From NCBI GenBank assembly GCA_024707205.1, contig JANQAD010000001.1, positions 1,639,979-1,703,978 of the forward strand: a stretch of 64,000 nucleotides of DNA, read 5' to 3'. The notes under the pieces were generated by a model, which was not told where the DNA came from, made no database searches, and worked only from the letters and a program-made list of their open reading frames with translations. A program made the translations under genes and the position numbers. This DNA comes from Demequina sp. GTDB taxonomy: Bacteria > Actinomycetota > Actinomycetes > Actinomycetales > Demequinaceae. Shown in pieces: positions 27,803-38,055 of this stretch; positions within the stretch are counted from its first letter, which is position 1, and each line of letters begins with the position of its first letter.

Positions 27803-29095
27803 CTACAGCTTTCCCGCCGCCTTGAGCGCTAGGTAGCGATCGGCGAGGACGGGGGCCAGGTCATCGGGAAGCGCCGTGAGCACGTCCGCGCCGAGCGACC
27901 GCAGCCGCGCGCCGACCGCATCCACCTCGATGCCCGTGCGGGCCGCCGCTGCGGCGCCGTAGATAGCGTCCACGGAGCCGCGGCCGTCGAGCAGCTCCTC
28001 AACTTCGGGATCGGCGACCGACGCGACCACCACCTGGTGACGGTGCGCCAGCGCCGCGGTGGCCTCCAACAAGCCGGAGTCGATCGCGGAGACCTCCACG
28101 GTAGTGAGCAGCACCACGAGCGCGCGCTGGGAGAGGCGCTCTCGCGTGAGGCGGGCGACGGCGGGCCAGTCTGGCTCCACCAGTCGGGACTCCACCGGAG
28201 CCAACGCCGTGGCGAGACGGGTCATGAGCGCGGCCCCCGTGGTGGCCGCGGCGCGCGCCTGCTCCTCTCGGTCGAAGGCGCTCACCTGGACGCGGTCGCC
28301 CGCGCGCGAGGCCAGCGCGGCCAACAGGAGCGTCGCCTCGATCGATGCGTCGAGCCGGGGCGTGTCGCCCACGCGACCGGCCGAGAGCCGCGAGGTGTCG
28401 AGCACGATGAAGACGCGCCGGTCGCGCTCGGGCCGGTAGGTCTTGACGACCACGTCAGCGCGCCGCGCGGTGGCACGCCAGTCGATGGTGCGGACGTCGT
28501 CGCCGATGACGTACTCGCGCAGCGAGTCGAACTCGGAGCCAGCGCCCTTGAGCTGAACGGCGGTGCGGCCGTCGATCTCGCGCAGGCGCGCTAGGCGCGA
28601 GGGCAGGTGCCGGCGAGACTTGAACTCGGGAAGCACGCGCAGGGTGTCTACCAGGGGGATCGTGCGCTGCCTGCCCGCGAGCCGCAGCGGCCCCGAGGTG
28701 CGAATGGTGACGCCCACGGACTTCCGGTCGCCGCGTCGGGTTGGCGTGAGGTGGGTGGTGAGCGCCAACGTCTCGCTGGCGGCGAGCGAGAACTGGTGAC
28801 GCGTATCGCTCGCCCCTGCCGAGGGCTGCCACGCGTCCCTGATCGCACCGCGCACGCGCCGCTTGCCCGTGTTGATGACGTCGAGCTTCGCGGAGGTGGA
28901 CTCGGTGAGGCGCACTGAGGCGGGCACCCGACGCTTGGCGCCGATCCGCTGTGGCGACGGCGCCGCCCACACATCTATCGCGACGAGGACGGCCACGCCG
29001 AGCACCCACAGCCACGCCACGTTGCGCTGCTGCGTCAGCGCCGCGGGGATGGCCCCGAGCGCCGCGAGCAGCACACTCCAACCGGTGACGAACAT
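27803..29095 (-). CDS. DUF58-domain protein
   Basis: A 430-residue protein with two N-terminal helices (about 5-40) and a DUF58 domain whose signature REYVIGDDVRTIDWRATAR lies near residue 193-212, followed by a von Willebrand A-like part (VFIVLDTSRLSAGR). DUF58 proteins work with MoxR AAA ATPases in metal-dependent protein maturation. The ATG overlaps-adjoins the moxR stop with one base between them, so it is the last gene of the five-gene operon that starts at 33030. The 120 bp beyond its stop hold a short inverted repeat (CGCCAA/TTGGCG, 27729-27748) but no clear terminator. Confidence 0.88.
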   Translation of the reverse strand: MFVTGWSVLLAALGAIPAALTQQRNVAWLWVLGVAVLVAIDVWAAPSPQRIGAKRRVPASVRLTESTSAKLDVINTGKRRVRGAIRDAWQPSAGASDTRHQFSLAASETLALTTHLTPTRRGDRKSVGVTIRTSGPLRLAGRQRTIPLVDTLRVLPEFKSRRHLPSRLARLREIDGRTAVQLKGAGSEFDSLREYVIGDDVRTIDWRATARRADVVVKTYRPERDRRVFIVLDTSRLSAGRVGDTPRLDASIEATLLLAALASRAGDRVQVSAFDREEQARAAATTGAALMTRLATALAPVESRLVEPDWPAVARLTRERLSQRALVVLLTTVEVSAIDSGLLEATAALAHRHQVVVASVADPEVEELLDGRGSVDAIYGAAAAARTGIEVDAVGARLRSLGADVLTALPDDLAPVLADRYLALKAAGKL

Positions 29096-29096
29096 G

Positions 29097-30116
29097 TCAG
29101 CGAGGCACCGGCACCGAGCCGAGCACGGACGTCAGCACCGCGGTCGCGGTGACCCCCTCGAGCTCCGCCTCCGCGCGCACGGAGATGCGGTGGGCGAGTG
29201 TCCAGGCGGCGAGCGCCTTGACGTCGTCCGGCGCCACGAACGTGCGCCCGCGCATCCACGCCCACGCGCGTGAGGTGTTCATGAGCGCGGTGGCCGCTCG
29301 CGGCGAGGCGCCGAGCGCCACGGACGGCGCCTCGCGCGTGGCGCGGCAGATGTCCACGATGTACGCGACCACGTCGTCGGAGATCTCCACCGCCGCGACC
29401 TCGGCGCGCGCCGCCTCGATGTCCTCAGCGTTTGCGACGGCGGTCATGCCGGCCGCCGCGAGGTCCCGCGGGTCAAAGCCGGACGCGTGTCGCCGCACCA
29501 CCTGGGACTCCGCCTCGCGACTTGGCAGGCCCACCACCACCTTGAGGAGGAAGCGGTCGAGCTGCGCCTCCGGCAGCGGGTATGTCCCCTCGTATTCCAC
29601 GGGATTCTGCGTGGCGATAACGACGAACGGGTCCGGGAGCGGGCGCGTCTCGCCGTCGACCGTGACCGTGCGGTCCTCCATCGCCTCGAGCAGCGCGGAC
29701 TGCGTCTTGGGAGGCGTGCGGTTGATCTCGTCGGCGAGCAGCAGGTTCGTGAAGACCGGCCCCTCGCGGAACGAGAACGCGGCCGTGCGCGCGTCGTAGA
29801 TGAGCGAACCCGTGACGTCCCCTGGCATCAGGTCAGGGGTGAACTGCAGCCGCGTGAACTCCATGTCGAGCGTGTGCGCGAGCGAGCGCACCATGAGCGT
29901 CTTGGCCACTCCGGGCACGCCCTCAAGCAGCACGTGCCCCTTGCACAGCAGCGCGACAACCAGTCCCGTCACCACCTGGTCCTGCCCAACGACGGCCTTG
30001 CCGAGTTCGGTTCGCAGGGCACCAAGAGCGGCCCTGGGGCCGCTGGGTGGGTCCGACGGCGGGGCCGGGTCCGGCGCTGCGGTCGCCTCTGGCTCTGGGG
30101 TTGGGTTCTCGGTCAC
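29097..30116 (-). CDS. MoxR-family AAA+ ATPase
   Basis: A 339-residue chaperone-like ATPase. Walker A is EGVPGVAKT, Walker B LLLADEINRTPPKTQ, sensor 1 VIATQNPVEYEGTYPLPEAQ, and the C-terminal lid (ATREAPSVALGASPRAA) is complete. MoxR proteins assist folding or metal insertion of partner proteins with VWA domains, here presumably the DUF58 protein encoded just downstream. The N-terminal 30 residues are Pro-rich and probably disordered. It follows the DUF4350 gene with 2 bp between stop and start. Confidence 0.92.
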   Translation of the reverse strand: MTENPTPEPEATAAPDPAPPSDPPSGPRAALGALRTELGKAVVGQDQVVTGLVVALLCKGHVLLEGVPGVAKTLMVRSLAHTLDMEFTRLQFTPDLMPGDVTGSLIYDARTAAFSFREGPVFTNLLLADEINRTPPKTQSALLEAMEDRTVTVDGETRPLPDPFVVIATQNPVEYEGTYPLPEAQLDRFLLKVVVGLPSREAESQVVRRHASGFDPRDLAAAGMTAVANAEDIEAARAEVAAVEISDDVVAYIVDICRATREAPSVALGASPRAATALMNTSRAWAWMRGRTFVAPDDVKALAAWTLAHRISVRAEAELEGVTATAVLTSVLGSVPVPR

Positions 30117-30118
30117 TG

Positions 30119-31294
30119 TCAGTGCACCTCTCTCTCAAGTTCGTCCAGTGTGTCAACGATGTCGATCATCGCCGCCTCGCTTGTAGGCGGTGGTCCGTAG
30201 AGGATTCTCGCGATCTCGGTCGCGGGTCTTCCGGTGGCGCGCTCGATCGCGGCGACCATGCCCTCCCGATCGGTGGTGCGCGGCACGCCTAGCCGCGCAC
30301 CGATGCGGCGAGCGGTCGACGCGCGGAGCGCGGCCGTCGCCCGGCCGTGGGCGCGCGCCCGCCGGTACAGGCGCGCCCGCCCGCGCGTCGCCTCCGAGGC
30401 CCGCACCACCACAGGGAGCGGCTCCACGGCAAGGGGACCAAAGCGTCGTCCCTTCCACAGGGCGCCGACGAGCGCCGCGAGCGCGAGCGCGTACAGCGCC
30501 GTGCCGAATCCGGGCGGCAGGAAGTCCGGGGTGAGGCTCACGTCATGGGGCTCGCCGGGAGCGCCGAACAGCGTCGGGTCGTCCCAGGACGAGAGATACC
30601 AGGCCACGTTCTCGTGGTGTCCCGTGGTGCGCAGGGCGAGCGCGGCGTTGCCGTCGTTGAGGAGGCCGCCGTTCTCGAACACCGCCGGATTGGTCACGAT
30701 GGTGCGCGTGCCATCTGGCGTGGAGATGACGGCCATGCCGGCCACGTCGGAGCGGTTCGGGAAGCACATCGTCGCGGTGCTCTCGCCGGTGATCTTCAGT
30801 CCCGTGTATTCGACGCGCATGCGCTCCGCGGCCGTCGCGTCGGGGTCCGCGCACGCGGCCTCCACGGTCTCCGGCAGGAAGTCGTAGACCACAGCGATGC
30901 CGGCGTCGAGGCCGTCCACCACGGCGTCCCCCGCGCCGATGAAGACGATGTCGCCGGTGTAGGCGAGGAGGGAGGCCACCTGCGCGTCCGAGAGGTACCC
31001 GGCATCGGCGATCACGAGAGTCGTGGTCGCGGGGTCCTCGACGTAGACGCTCGCGAGCCTGCCGTACTGCTGCAGCGTCACCCCCTGATCGCGCAGGATC
31101 TGCGCCAGAGCGTGCGTTCCCGTGTCGCCAAGGTTGCCGGTGGAGAGGTCGCGGTAGTCGCTCGGGCGCGACGTAGCCGCGATCATGCCCATGAGGATCA
31201 GCACGAGCGCGATCCCGACGATCCACCACTTGCCCCTCGCGGTGCGGGTGCGCACGCTCTCGGTCTTGCCGGGGGCGGTGTAGACGGCCGTCAC
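30119..31294 (-). CDS. DUF4350-domain membrane protein
   Basis: A 391-residue protein with a helix at about 25-43, an extracytoplasmic DUF4350 domain (SDYRDLSTGNLGDTGTHALAQIL is the conserved entry, then VTLQQYGRLASVYV), a second helix around 270, and a cytoplasmic tail. It shares a Rossmann-like fold with GldG-type proteins. The GTG at 31294 overlaps the DUF4129 stop (GTGA). Function is unknown but it is a standard member of this MoxR-DUF58 operon in actinobacteria. Confidence 0.82.
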   Translation of the reverse strand: MTAVYTAPGKTESVRTRTARGKWWIVGIALVLILMGMIAATSRPSDYRDLSTGNLGDTGTHALAQILRDQGVTLQQYGRLASVYVEDPATTTLVIADAGYLSDAQVASLLAYTGDIVFIGAGDAVVDGLDAGIAVVYDFLPETVEAACADPDATAAERMRVEYTGLKITGESTATMCFPNRSDVAGMAVISTPDGTRTIVTNPAVFENGGLLNDGNAALALRTTGHHENVAWYLSSWDDPTLFGAPGEPHDVSLTPDFLPPGFGTALYALALAALVGALWKGRRFGPLAVEPLPVVVRASEATRGRARLYRRARAHGRATAALRASTARRIGARLGVPRTTDREGMVAAIERATGRPATEIARILYGPPPTSEAAMIDIVDTLDELEREVH

Positions 31295-31920
31295 GCCGGC
31301 ACCTCGGCGCGGCTCGAGCGCGCGGCGTCACGCGTGGCGAGCACGTGCTCGTAGTGCGAACGGGTCGCGGTGAGGTGGCCGTAGCGAACGGAGTCGAAGA
31401 CGTCGGCGTCCTCGTGAACGTCCTGAGCGATCGAGGGCAGCGCCGCGGCGGCGACGAGGGCCGCCTCGAAGGCGGTCATCCCTGGTTTCGCGTCGATGAT
31501 CTCGCGTTCCGCGAGGGAGCGGACCAGCGCCCGGTAGGCCTCGATGACTGCGAGATTCCAGTCTCCTGCCCGCGCCGCGGCCGACGCTGAAGCGAGCAGA
31601 TCGGAGGCGCTGAGCGTCGGGTCGCCGAGCTCCTCCTCGACTATGGCGCGGCGGCGCGACCTGCGCATCGGCCCCACGACGAGCCACACGGCCAGCGTGA
31701 GGATCGCCGCGCAGACGATGACCGTGACCACAAGGCCCCACCCGCCCCACGCGCTGCCGATGCCGTTGCCGAGGCTGTTGAGCAGATTGTTGATCCACTC
31801 GAAGAAGCGGTCGACGAGGTTCCGGCCGGTGCCCGGGGTGTACTCGCGCTTGCTGAGCTCCTCTCGCGCCCACTCGCGCGCGGTCTCGGCGTCGGGGTCG
31901 ACGGGAACGTCCAGGCGCAT
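31291..31920 (-). CDS. DUF4129-domain membrane protein
   Basis: A 209-residue protein with one transmembrane helix (about 55-77) and a C-terminal DUF4129 domain, recognised by REWAREELSKREY near the N-terminus and AYRALVRSLAEREIID with GMTAFEAALVAA in the domain. I start it at ATG 31920, one base after the upstream stop, where the family's LDVPVDPDAETARE begins. It overlaps the next gene by 4 bp. DUF4129 is often fused to transglutaminase-like proteins; here it is stand-alone. Confidence 0.82.
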   Translation of the reverse strand: MRLDVPVDPDAETAREWAREELSKREYTPGTGRNLVDRFFEWINNLLNSLGNGIGSAWGGWGLVVTVIVCAAILTLAVWLVVGPMRRSRRRAIVEEELGDPTLSASDLLASASAAARAGDWNLAVIEAYRALVRSLAEREIIDAKPGMTAFEAALVAAAALPSIAQDVHEDADVFDSVRYGHLTATRSHYEHVLATRDAARSSRAEVPA

Positions 31921-31921
31921 A

Positions 31922-33030
31922 TCAGCCGCGCCGCGCCTCTGCCGCACGGGCAAGGTCCATGTCGAAGCCCTCGTGCCGAATGCGCAGGTCTATGTAGATG
32001 AGCGAGTAGACCGCGCCCATGTAGGCGTAGGTGACCACGTACGTGACGACGGCGCCAAGGACGTACACGGCGACGCCGATCGCGGTGGCCACCCACTCGC
32101 CGCTGACCCCGATCAGGATCGCGACGTTTCCCACAGTGCCCACGAGCTGCTGCACGACTCCCGTGACGATGTTGATGATCAGCCCGGTCACGAACACGAT
32201 GAGGAACGACCACCAGAAGCGGCCCTTGATGAGGCCCACCGTTCTGCGGACCGACTCGACCGCGCCCGTGCGCTCGAGGACGATCACGCAGCGCGCGACC
32301 GTGGAGATCAGATAGACGGGCACGCCGATCACGAGGCCAAGCACCAAGGCGGCCACAACGCCGAGGGCGACCACGCCGCCGTCGCCGTTGACGCCGCCGA
32401 GCCAAGCCGCCGCGATTCCCGGCGCGAGCGCCAGGGCGAGCGCGAGCGACGTCAGGAGCCACAACAGCAGCAGCTGCCAAACGCGGGAGCCCACGGCGCG
32501 AAGCGCCTCGCCAACGGGGATCCTCTCGCCGAGCACGGCCCGAGCCACTCCCGGTGCGACGATCGCGGACGATAGGGCGTCGGCGAGGATGAGGGTCACG
32601 AGCGCCGCGACGCTGACCGCGATCGTGGATCCCTGGATCCCGCTGAACTGGCTCGTGGGGGACAGCAGCCCAAGCGAAGGGTCGGTGAACGCCAGCCACA
32701 GGGCCGCGGCGAGCACCACCATCGACCCGCCTACGAACAGCAGCGGTCCGCCGATGACGACCGCCCTGTTGAAGCGCATGGCCTTGAACGGCACCGAGAT
32801 GAACTCGCCGAAGCTCATGGGCCGCAAGGGGATGATTCCCGGTTGCCACGAGCGGTAGGTGGGCGCCGCCTGGGCGGCCCGCACCGCGGTGACGACCACC
32901 GGCGCGGGGGCGCGTAGCTCGCGGGGGAGCCGAGTTGGGAAGGCGATTCCGGCGTCGGCCCGACGCTCTGGTCACCGGAGCCGCCGGGCGTCGCCCAGTC
33001 GTGCGGACCGGTGCCCAAGGTGTCGCTCAC
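31922..33030 (-). CDS. Glycerophosphoryl diester phosphodiesterase membrane-domain-like protein (frameshifted)
   Basis: First gene of the MoxR operon, about 369 residues when merged. The proline-rich cytoplasmic N-terminus is followed by GIIPLRPMSFGEFISVPFKAM, the usual entry to this helical membrane family, then six or so helices. The start is GTG at 33030 with GGGGAGGA upstream, giving MSDTLGTGPHDW. One base is missing from the run of five at 32906-32910; restoring it joins SYAPP to APVVVTAVRAAQ. Restricting the gene to the downstream frame would lose the Pro-rich region. Function is unknown. It is divergent from mtrA. Confidence 0.75.
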
Positions 33031-33075
33031 GTGAAGTCCTCCCCGACGTGCGGCCCGGTGCCTCGCCTTGCTGGG

Positions 33076-33081
33076 CATAAT
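33076..33081 (+). promoter_or_regulatory. -10 box for leaderless mtrA
   Basis: CATAAT, then 6 nt, then the mtrA ATG at 33088; no ribosome-binding site. The region is shared with the divergent gene starting at 33030. Confidence 0.45.
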
Positions 33082-33087
33082 ATCCGC

Positions 33088-33771
33088 ATGACGGCACGAA
33101 TATTGGTGGTCGACGACGACCCCGCGGTGGCGGAGATGATCGGCATCGTTCTTCGTGCCGACGGCTTCGAGACAGAGTTCTGCGACCACGGCGATCGCGC
33201 CCTCGACGTTTTCCGCGAAACCCACCCAGACGTCGTGCTGCTTGACCTCATGCTCCCTGGTAGAAGCGGCATCGATATCTGCCGCGACATTCGGGCGGAG
33301 TCGGGCGTTCCTATCATCATGCTGACCGCGAAGTCGGACACGGTGGATGTGGTGCTTGGGCTCGAGTCCGGCGCCGACGACTACGTGCCCAAGCCCTTCA
33401 AGCCGCGAGAGCTCATCGCGCGAGTTCGTGCGCGGCTCCGCCGCAATGACTCCGCCGCGCCGTCCGTGGTGCGAATCGGCGATCTGGAGATCGACGTCAC
33501 CGGCCACCGCGTCAGTCGCGACGGCGAGGTCATTCAGCTCACCCCGCTCGAGTTCGATGTGCTCGTCACGCTCGCCCGCTCGCCCGGCCAGGTGTTCACG
33601 CGAGAGGTGCTCCTCGAAGACGTGTGGGGCTACCGCCACGCCGCGGACACGCGCCTCGTCAACGTGCACATCCAGCGGCTGCGCGCGAAGATTGAGCGCG
33701 ACCCTGAGAACCCAGAGATCGTGGTCACCGTGCGCGGCGTCGGCTACAAGGCCGGTGGCGTGTCCTCGTGA
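33088..33771 (+). CDS. mtrA: DNA-binding response regulator MtrA
   Basis: A 227-residue OmpR-family regulator that controls cell-wall hydrolases, division and replication genes in actinobacteria. The receiver domain has VVDDDPAVAEM, the phospho-acceptor in VVLLDLMLPGRSGID (Asp53) and YVPKPFKPRELIARV; the winged helix shows FTREVLLEDVWGYRHAADTRL and VNVHIQRLRAKIE, which are near-invariant in MtrA. The gene identity is fixed by the mtrA-mtrB-lpqB order. Its stop overlaps the mtrB start (GTGA). Two candidate target sites are noted at 49161 and 62611. Confidence 0.96.
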   Translation: MTARILVVDDDPAVAEMIGIVLRADGFETEFCDHGDRALDVFRETHPDVVLLDLMLPGRSGIDICRDIRAESGVPIIMLTAKSDTVDVVLGLESGADDYVPKPFKPRELIARVRARLRRNDSAAPSVVRIGDLEIDVTGHRVSRDGEVIQLTPLEFDVLVTLARSPGQVFTREVLLEDVWGYRHAADTRLVNVHIQRLRAKIERDPENPEIVVTVRGVGYKAGGVSS

Positions 33772-35452
33772 GCCCGCGCAGGCGCCGTGCTCGCGCCGCG
33801 GTGACGGCGCCGCCGCTGATGGCCGCCGTCCAGGCGCCGCGGCGGCGCTTCGGTTTGAGGTGGCGGCGCTCCCTGATGTTCCGGGTGGTCGTCACCACCC
33901 TTCTCATTGGCTTCGGCACGGTCGCACTCCTTAGCGCGTACGTGAACTCGCAGATCCGCGACGGGCTGGTCGACAAGCGCGTTGACCGGGTGCTGCAGCA
34001 GTCCGCGCAGGATGCGGCAACGGCGCAGCAGGACATCGACGCGTCCGCGGCCGAGAACCCCAACGACCTGACTGACCTCGTGCTCGACCTGGTGGGAAAG
34101 CTCAACGTGCTCGGCGGCGAGGACCGGGTCACCGTGCTCCTGCGCACCCCGGACAACACGTCTGGCGTCTTCATTCAGACGCAGGCGCCGGACCAGTCGT
34201 ACGTCGACATCATCAGTGACGACATGCGGGCGGCCGTCGAGTCGGGTACCACGCAGCCCTGGCAGTTCGTTGAGCTTCCCGACGGCACCCCAGGGGTCGT
34301 CGTCGGGGAGAGCTTGACGTCAGGGCGGCCGGCACGTGGGAGCTCTACCTCATCTACTCGCTCTCGGACGAGCAGCAGACGCTCACGCTGATCCAGCGCG
34401 TGCTCGCGCTCGGCGGCGGCATGCTCGTCGCGCTCGTCGTGTTCATGACTTGGTGGGTCACGAACCAAGCGGTGCGCCCCGTTCGCGATGCCGCGCGTGT
34501 CGCGTCCCGCCTCGCGGAGGGCCGTCTCAGCGAGCGTATGAAGGTGCGAGGCAATGACGAGATGGCTACCCTCGCGCGCACCTTCAACGAGATGGCGGAG
34601 TCGCTGCAGCGCCAGATCACGCGCATGGAGGAGTTGTCACGCCTCCAACGACGATTCGTGTCCGACGTCTCTCACGAGCTCCGCACGCCGCTCACCACCG
34701 TGCGCATGGCGTCCGACGTTCTCTACGACGCGAGGGACGACTTCCCACCGGAGGTCGCGCGCAGCGCGGAGCTGCTCAGCGGCCAGCTGGACCGCTTCGA
34801 GACCCTCCTCGCGGACCTCCTGGAGATCAGCCGCATCGACGCGGGCGCGGCCCGCCTCGAGTTTGAGGACATCTCGCTCGCGGATGTGGTGCGCGACGAG
34901 GTGGAGGCCATGAGCCATCCCGCGGCGAACGTGGGCGTCGAGTTGCGGCTGTGGGTCGCGGAGGGCGAGCACGTCGCGTCCGTCGATCGTCCTCGCGTTG
35001 GCCGGATCGTACGCAACCTTCTCTCGAATGCCATCGAGCACGCGCAGGATCACCCCGTGGATATCGGCGTCGCCTCGAACGGCCGGGCCGTTGCGGTGGT
35101 GGTGCGCGACTACGGCATCGGCCTCACGCCACAACAGGTGGAGCGGGTCTTCGACCGCTTCTGGCGGGCCGACGCCGCGCGCGCCCGCACGATGGGCGGC
35201 ACGGGTCTTGGCCTGTCGATTGCCAGGGAGGACGCCCGCTTGCACGGCGGCAAGCTCGAGGCGTGGGGCCGTCCCGGAAAGGGAGCGAGCTTCCGCCTGC
35301 TGCTTCCGCGCACGTCCCGCGGTCTAGGCCAGGACGCACCCCTCCCGCTGGCGATGCGGGAGAGCGAGTTCGAGGCGCTGGGTCCCCACGAACCCGCCCC
35401 GTCCAACCCCAACGGCGCCCCAAGCCACGCCGTCACGGAGACCTCGCCATGA
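33768..35452 (+). CDS. mtrB: Sensor histidine kinase MtrB (frameshifted)
   Basis: Membrane kinase for MtrA, about 561 residues when merged. The first helix is near 40-62, the extracytoplasmic sensor extends to about 208, the second helix is MLVALVVFMTWWV, followed by HAMP, then the H-box FVSDVSHELRTPLTTVRM and the ATP-binding motifs NLLSNAIEHA, DYGIGL and GGTGLGLSIA. One base is missing near 34320-34326: the upstream frame reads VGESLT, and the downstream one resumes at AAGTWELYLIYSL, so the break is in the sensor domain. Start and stop both overlap the neighbours by 4 bp. Sequencing error is the simplest reading. Confidence 0.9.
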
Positions 35453-37188
35453 CGGCCCGACGCCGTGCTGGCCTCGCCTCGCTCCTCGCCTTGGCGTCGC
35501 TCGCCCTCGCTGCGTGCACGACCATTCCCTCGTCCGGCCCTGTCAACGAGGGCAACGGCGTGGTGGCGTCGTCGCGCCCCGTTGTGCCGATCGCCGAGGG
35601 GCCGCGCGAGGGTGACAGCCCCACCGCGATCATCAACGGCTTCGTTGCGGCCTCTGCCGGCGGCTTCCAGAAGGACTTCACCGTCGCTCTCGAGTACCTC
35701 ATGCCCGCCGCGGCGGCAACGTGGGACCCCGTGGCCAAGGTGACGATCGCCGACTCGGGAGCCGTCACGGCCGACTTCGACGCCGCCGAGAGTGCCGTCA
35801 CCTACGACATCCCCGTACAGGGGACGCTTGACGATGCCGGTCGCCTCACGGAGGCGGCAGACGGAACTCGAGAAACCTTCACCTACACCATGGCCAAGAA
35901 CGAGGCGGGCGAGTGGCGCATCGCCGATCTCGAGGACGGCACCGTCCTCCCTGGCGCGTTCTTCGGCAGGCTCTTCACGCCGGTGAGCCTCATCTTCGCG
36001 AGCATCGACCTGACCACGCGGGTTGCGGAGCTTCGTTGGCTCCCCACCACCAAGGCGGCCACGCTCGCGGCGCGAGAGTTGATCGACGGCCCGTCGGACC
36101 CGCTCGCGCCGGCAGTTGTCACTGGCTTCCCCGCGACGTCGGCCCTTGAGGTTGACTCCGTCGTCGTGACCGACGGGGTGGCAGCGGTCCAGCTCACTGC
36201 CGGGTCCGCAGGCAACGCCGCCGAGCGCAGCCTCGCCGAGGAGCAGATGCGCCTGACGCTCTCCTCCATCCCGGGAGTCCGCGATGTCAAGGTCACCGTT
36301 GGCGGTGTGGCGATCGGCGGCGACGGCTCCGCGGACCTTGAGCCGCCGCCGCTTCCGACGACCGACGCCGCCGCGTTCGTGAACGGGCGCCTGGGCCTGT
36401 GGGACGGGGCGCAGGTGTGGCAGACCCCGGACTCGGCGGGCGCCGTCCCCAGCGGCTCCTCGGGGCTCACCCAGAGCTTCGGCACGCCCACCGCCGCCTG
36501 GATCGTCGGCGGCTCCGATCTGGTCGCCTCCGGCGCGCTCGCGGACGGCACGTCCGCGCTGAGCAAGGCCGACGCCGATGCCTCCATTCCGACCGACGTG
36601 CTGAAGACCGACACGCTGTATCGGGGAACCAACCTCGTCGCGCCATCCGCGGACCGTCACGGCTGGTTCTGGACGGCGGAGCAGGGCGGCGGCAACGTGT
36701 TCATCGCCGTCAAGGCCGACGGCACGGTCACCAAGGTGGCCGCCGATTGGCTGCGCGGCACCACGGTGCAGGCGATCTCCGTCGCTCGAGACGGTGTGCG
36801 CGTCGCGGTCCTGTCGAGCTCTGGCGGCAAGCAGGCGCTCGAGGTCGCGTCCATTGTTCGCAGCGAGGACGGGACGCCGCTCACGATTGGCGAGCCGGTG
36901 CCGATCGGCGTCGACATCGGCTCCTCGATCGATCTCGCGTGGCTCGACGACCTCACCGTCGCGGTGCTCGGCGAGGGCGGGGGCGATGTACCGAACGATC
37001 TGTGGTTCGTCGAGGTGGGCGGCCTCACCACGGCCACGAAGGCGACCACGGGCGCGGTAGACATCACGGCTCGCGAGCAGGCCCGCTCGCTCATCGTCGT
37101 CGACGGCTCGCAGCAGGTCTTCACCCGCTCTGGCTCGGGATGGGCCAAGGTCACCTCCGGCCCTTCGGAGCTCGCCTACTCCGGCTGA
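35449..37188 (+). CDS. lpqB: Lipoprotein LpqB
   Basis: A 579-residue lipoprotein that modulates MtrB activity in relatives. The signal peptide ends in the lipobox LALAAC, so Cys22-23 would be lipidated. A GerMN-type domain lies around 180-290 ([25 protein letters not shown]), and the C-terminal half forms a beta-propeller-like region. The ATG at 35449 overlaps the mtrB stop (ATGA), completing the mtrA-mtrB-lpqB operon. No frameshift is seen in this gene. Confidence 0.95.
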   Translation: MTARRRAGLASLLALASLALAACTTIPSSGPVNEGNGVVASSRPVVPIAEGPREGDSPTAIINGFVAASAGGFQKDFTVALEYLMPAAAATWDPVAKVTIADSGAVTADFDAAESAVTYDIPVQGTLDDAGRLTEAADGTRETFTYTMAKNEAGEWRIADLEDGTVLPGAFFGRLFTPVSLIFASIDLTTRVAELRWLPTTKAATLAARELIDGPSDPLAPAVVTGFPATSALEVDSVVVTDGVAAVQLTAGSAGNAAERSLAEEQMRLTLSSIPGVRDVKVTVGGVAIGGDGSADLEPPPLPTTDAAAFVNGRLGLWDGAQVWQTPDSAGAVPSGSSGLTQSFGTPTAAWIVGGSDLVASGALADGTSALSKADADASIPTDVLKTDTLYRGTNLVAPSADRHGWFWTAEQGGGNVFIAVKADGTVTKVAADWLRGTTVQAISVARDGVRVAVLSSSGGKQALEVASIVRSEDGTPLTIGEPVPIGVDIGSSIDLAWLDDLTVAVLGEGGGDVPNDLWFVEVGGLTTATKATTGAVDITAREQARSLIVVDGSQQVFTRSGSGWAKVTSGPSELAYSG

Positions 37189-37221
37189 GTTCTCCACAGG
37201 CGGCGCCCTCGCGCGCCGCGC

Positions 37222-37920
37222 ATGCCCGACGCTGTTGTCATGTTCGTCGCCGACCTCGCCAGGGACGCGGCCCGCCTTCTGGTTCCGGTGGCGTGCGCCG
37301 GCTGCGGGCTCGACGACGTTCCGCTGTGCGAGTCCTGCTCGGCTCCGTGGTGGGAGGAGCCGTTCAGGGCCGAGGAGGGAGCTGGCCGCCTCGCGGTCAT
37401 GGGGCGGGTGCCGCTTCCCGTGTGGGCGATCGCGCACCTCGATGGCGCGGAGCAGAGGGCCATCGGCGTGTGGAAGGACGGCCGCAGGCGGGACCTCGAC
37501 CGCTTCTTCGCGGGCGCGGCCGCGAGGGCCGCTGCGAATGTGAAGGCGTTCGTCCCTGGGGGCCTCGTCGTCGTGCCCGTGCCGAACAAGCCGCGATCGG
37601 TGCGCAGGCGCGGAGTGTCCATCGGAGCCCTGCTTGCGGGGGCCGTCGGGCGGGAACTTGGCGCCCCAGTGGAGGCCGCCCTCCGCGCGGCGGGCGCCAC
37701 CTCGAAGGGCCGCTCAAGCGTTGGCCGATGGGACGCGGCGGGGGTCGGCGTCGCGCGACGCGTGGGGACTCGACCGGTGCTGCTCGTTGACGATGTGATG
37801 ACCACGGGGGCAACTCTCGCGCGCGCCACGGACGCGCTGGAGGCGTCAGGAACGCCCGTCGCGGGTGCGCTCGTGCTGGCCGCGACGCCTCGGCGTGACG
37901 TTCCCGCAAAGGCGGGTTAG
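37222..37920 (+). CDS. comF: ComF-family phosphoribosyltransferase-like protein
   Basis: A 232-residue protein. Near the N-terminus CAGCG and CESCS form the zinc-binding part of ComF, and the C-terminal PRTase domain has VPVPNKPRSVRRRG and the PRPP loop LLVDDVMTTGATLARA. ComF proteins are linked to DNA uptake in competent bacteria, and this one follows lpqB as in other actinobacteria. The ATG at 37222 starts MPDAVVMFVADLA; a start a few codons later is possible. No competence genes are adjacent. Confidence 0.88.
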   Translation: MPDAVVMFVADLARDAARLLVPVACAGCGLDDVPLCESCSAPWWEEPFRAEEGAGRLAVMGRVPLPVWAIAHLDGAEQRAIGVWKDGRRRDLDRFFAGAAARAAANVKAFVPGGLVVVPVPNKPRSVRRRGVSIGALLAGAVGRELGAPVEAALRAAGATSKGRSSVGRWDAAGVGVARRVGTRPVLLVDDVMTTGATLARATDALEASGTPVAGALVLAATPRRDVPAKAG

Positions 37921-37931
37921 GGTGTGTCTAC

Positions 37932-37946
37932 GGACGGCAACCGTCC
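37932..37946 (+). terminator. Short hairpin after comF
   Basis: GGACGG-CAA-CCGTCC followed by CTCACTCTT, 12 nt after the comF stop. The stem is only 6 bp with a weak T-rich tail. A second hairpin (GAGGCGC-TAG-GCGCCTC, 37978-37994) follows before hpf and could also attenuate. Confidence 0.4.
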
Positions 37947-38055
37947 CTCACTCTTCGATGCCGGGGAGGTGATGTCGGAGGCGCTAGGCGCCTCGCTCAC
38001 CATAACCGGGCCAACGCGGCCCAGGCACCCCACTAGAGCGTGAAGGAGCACCGCC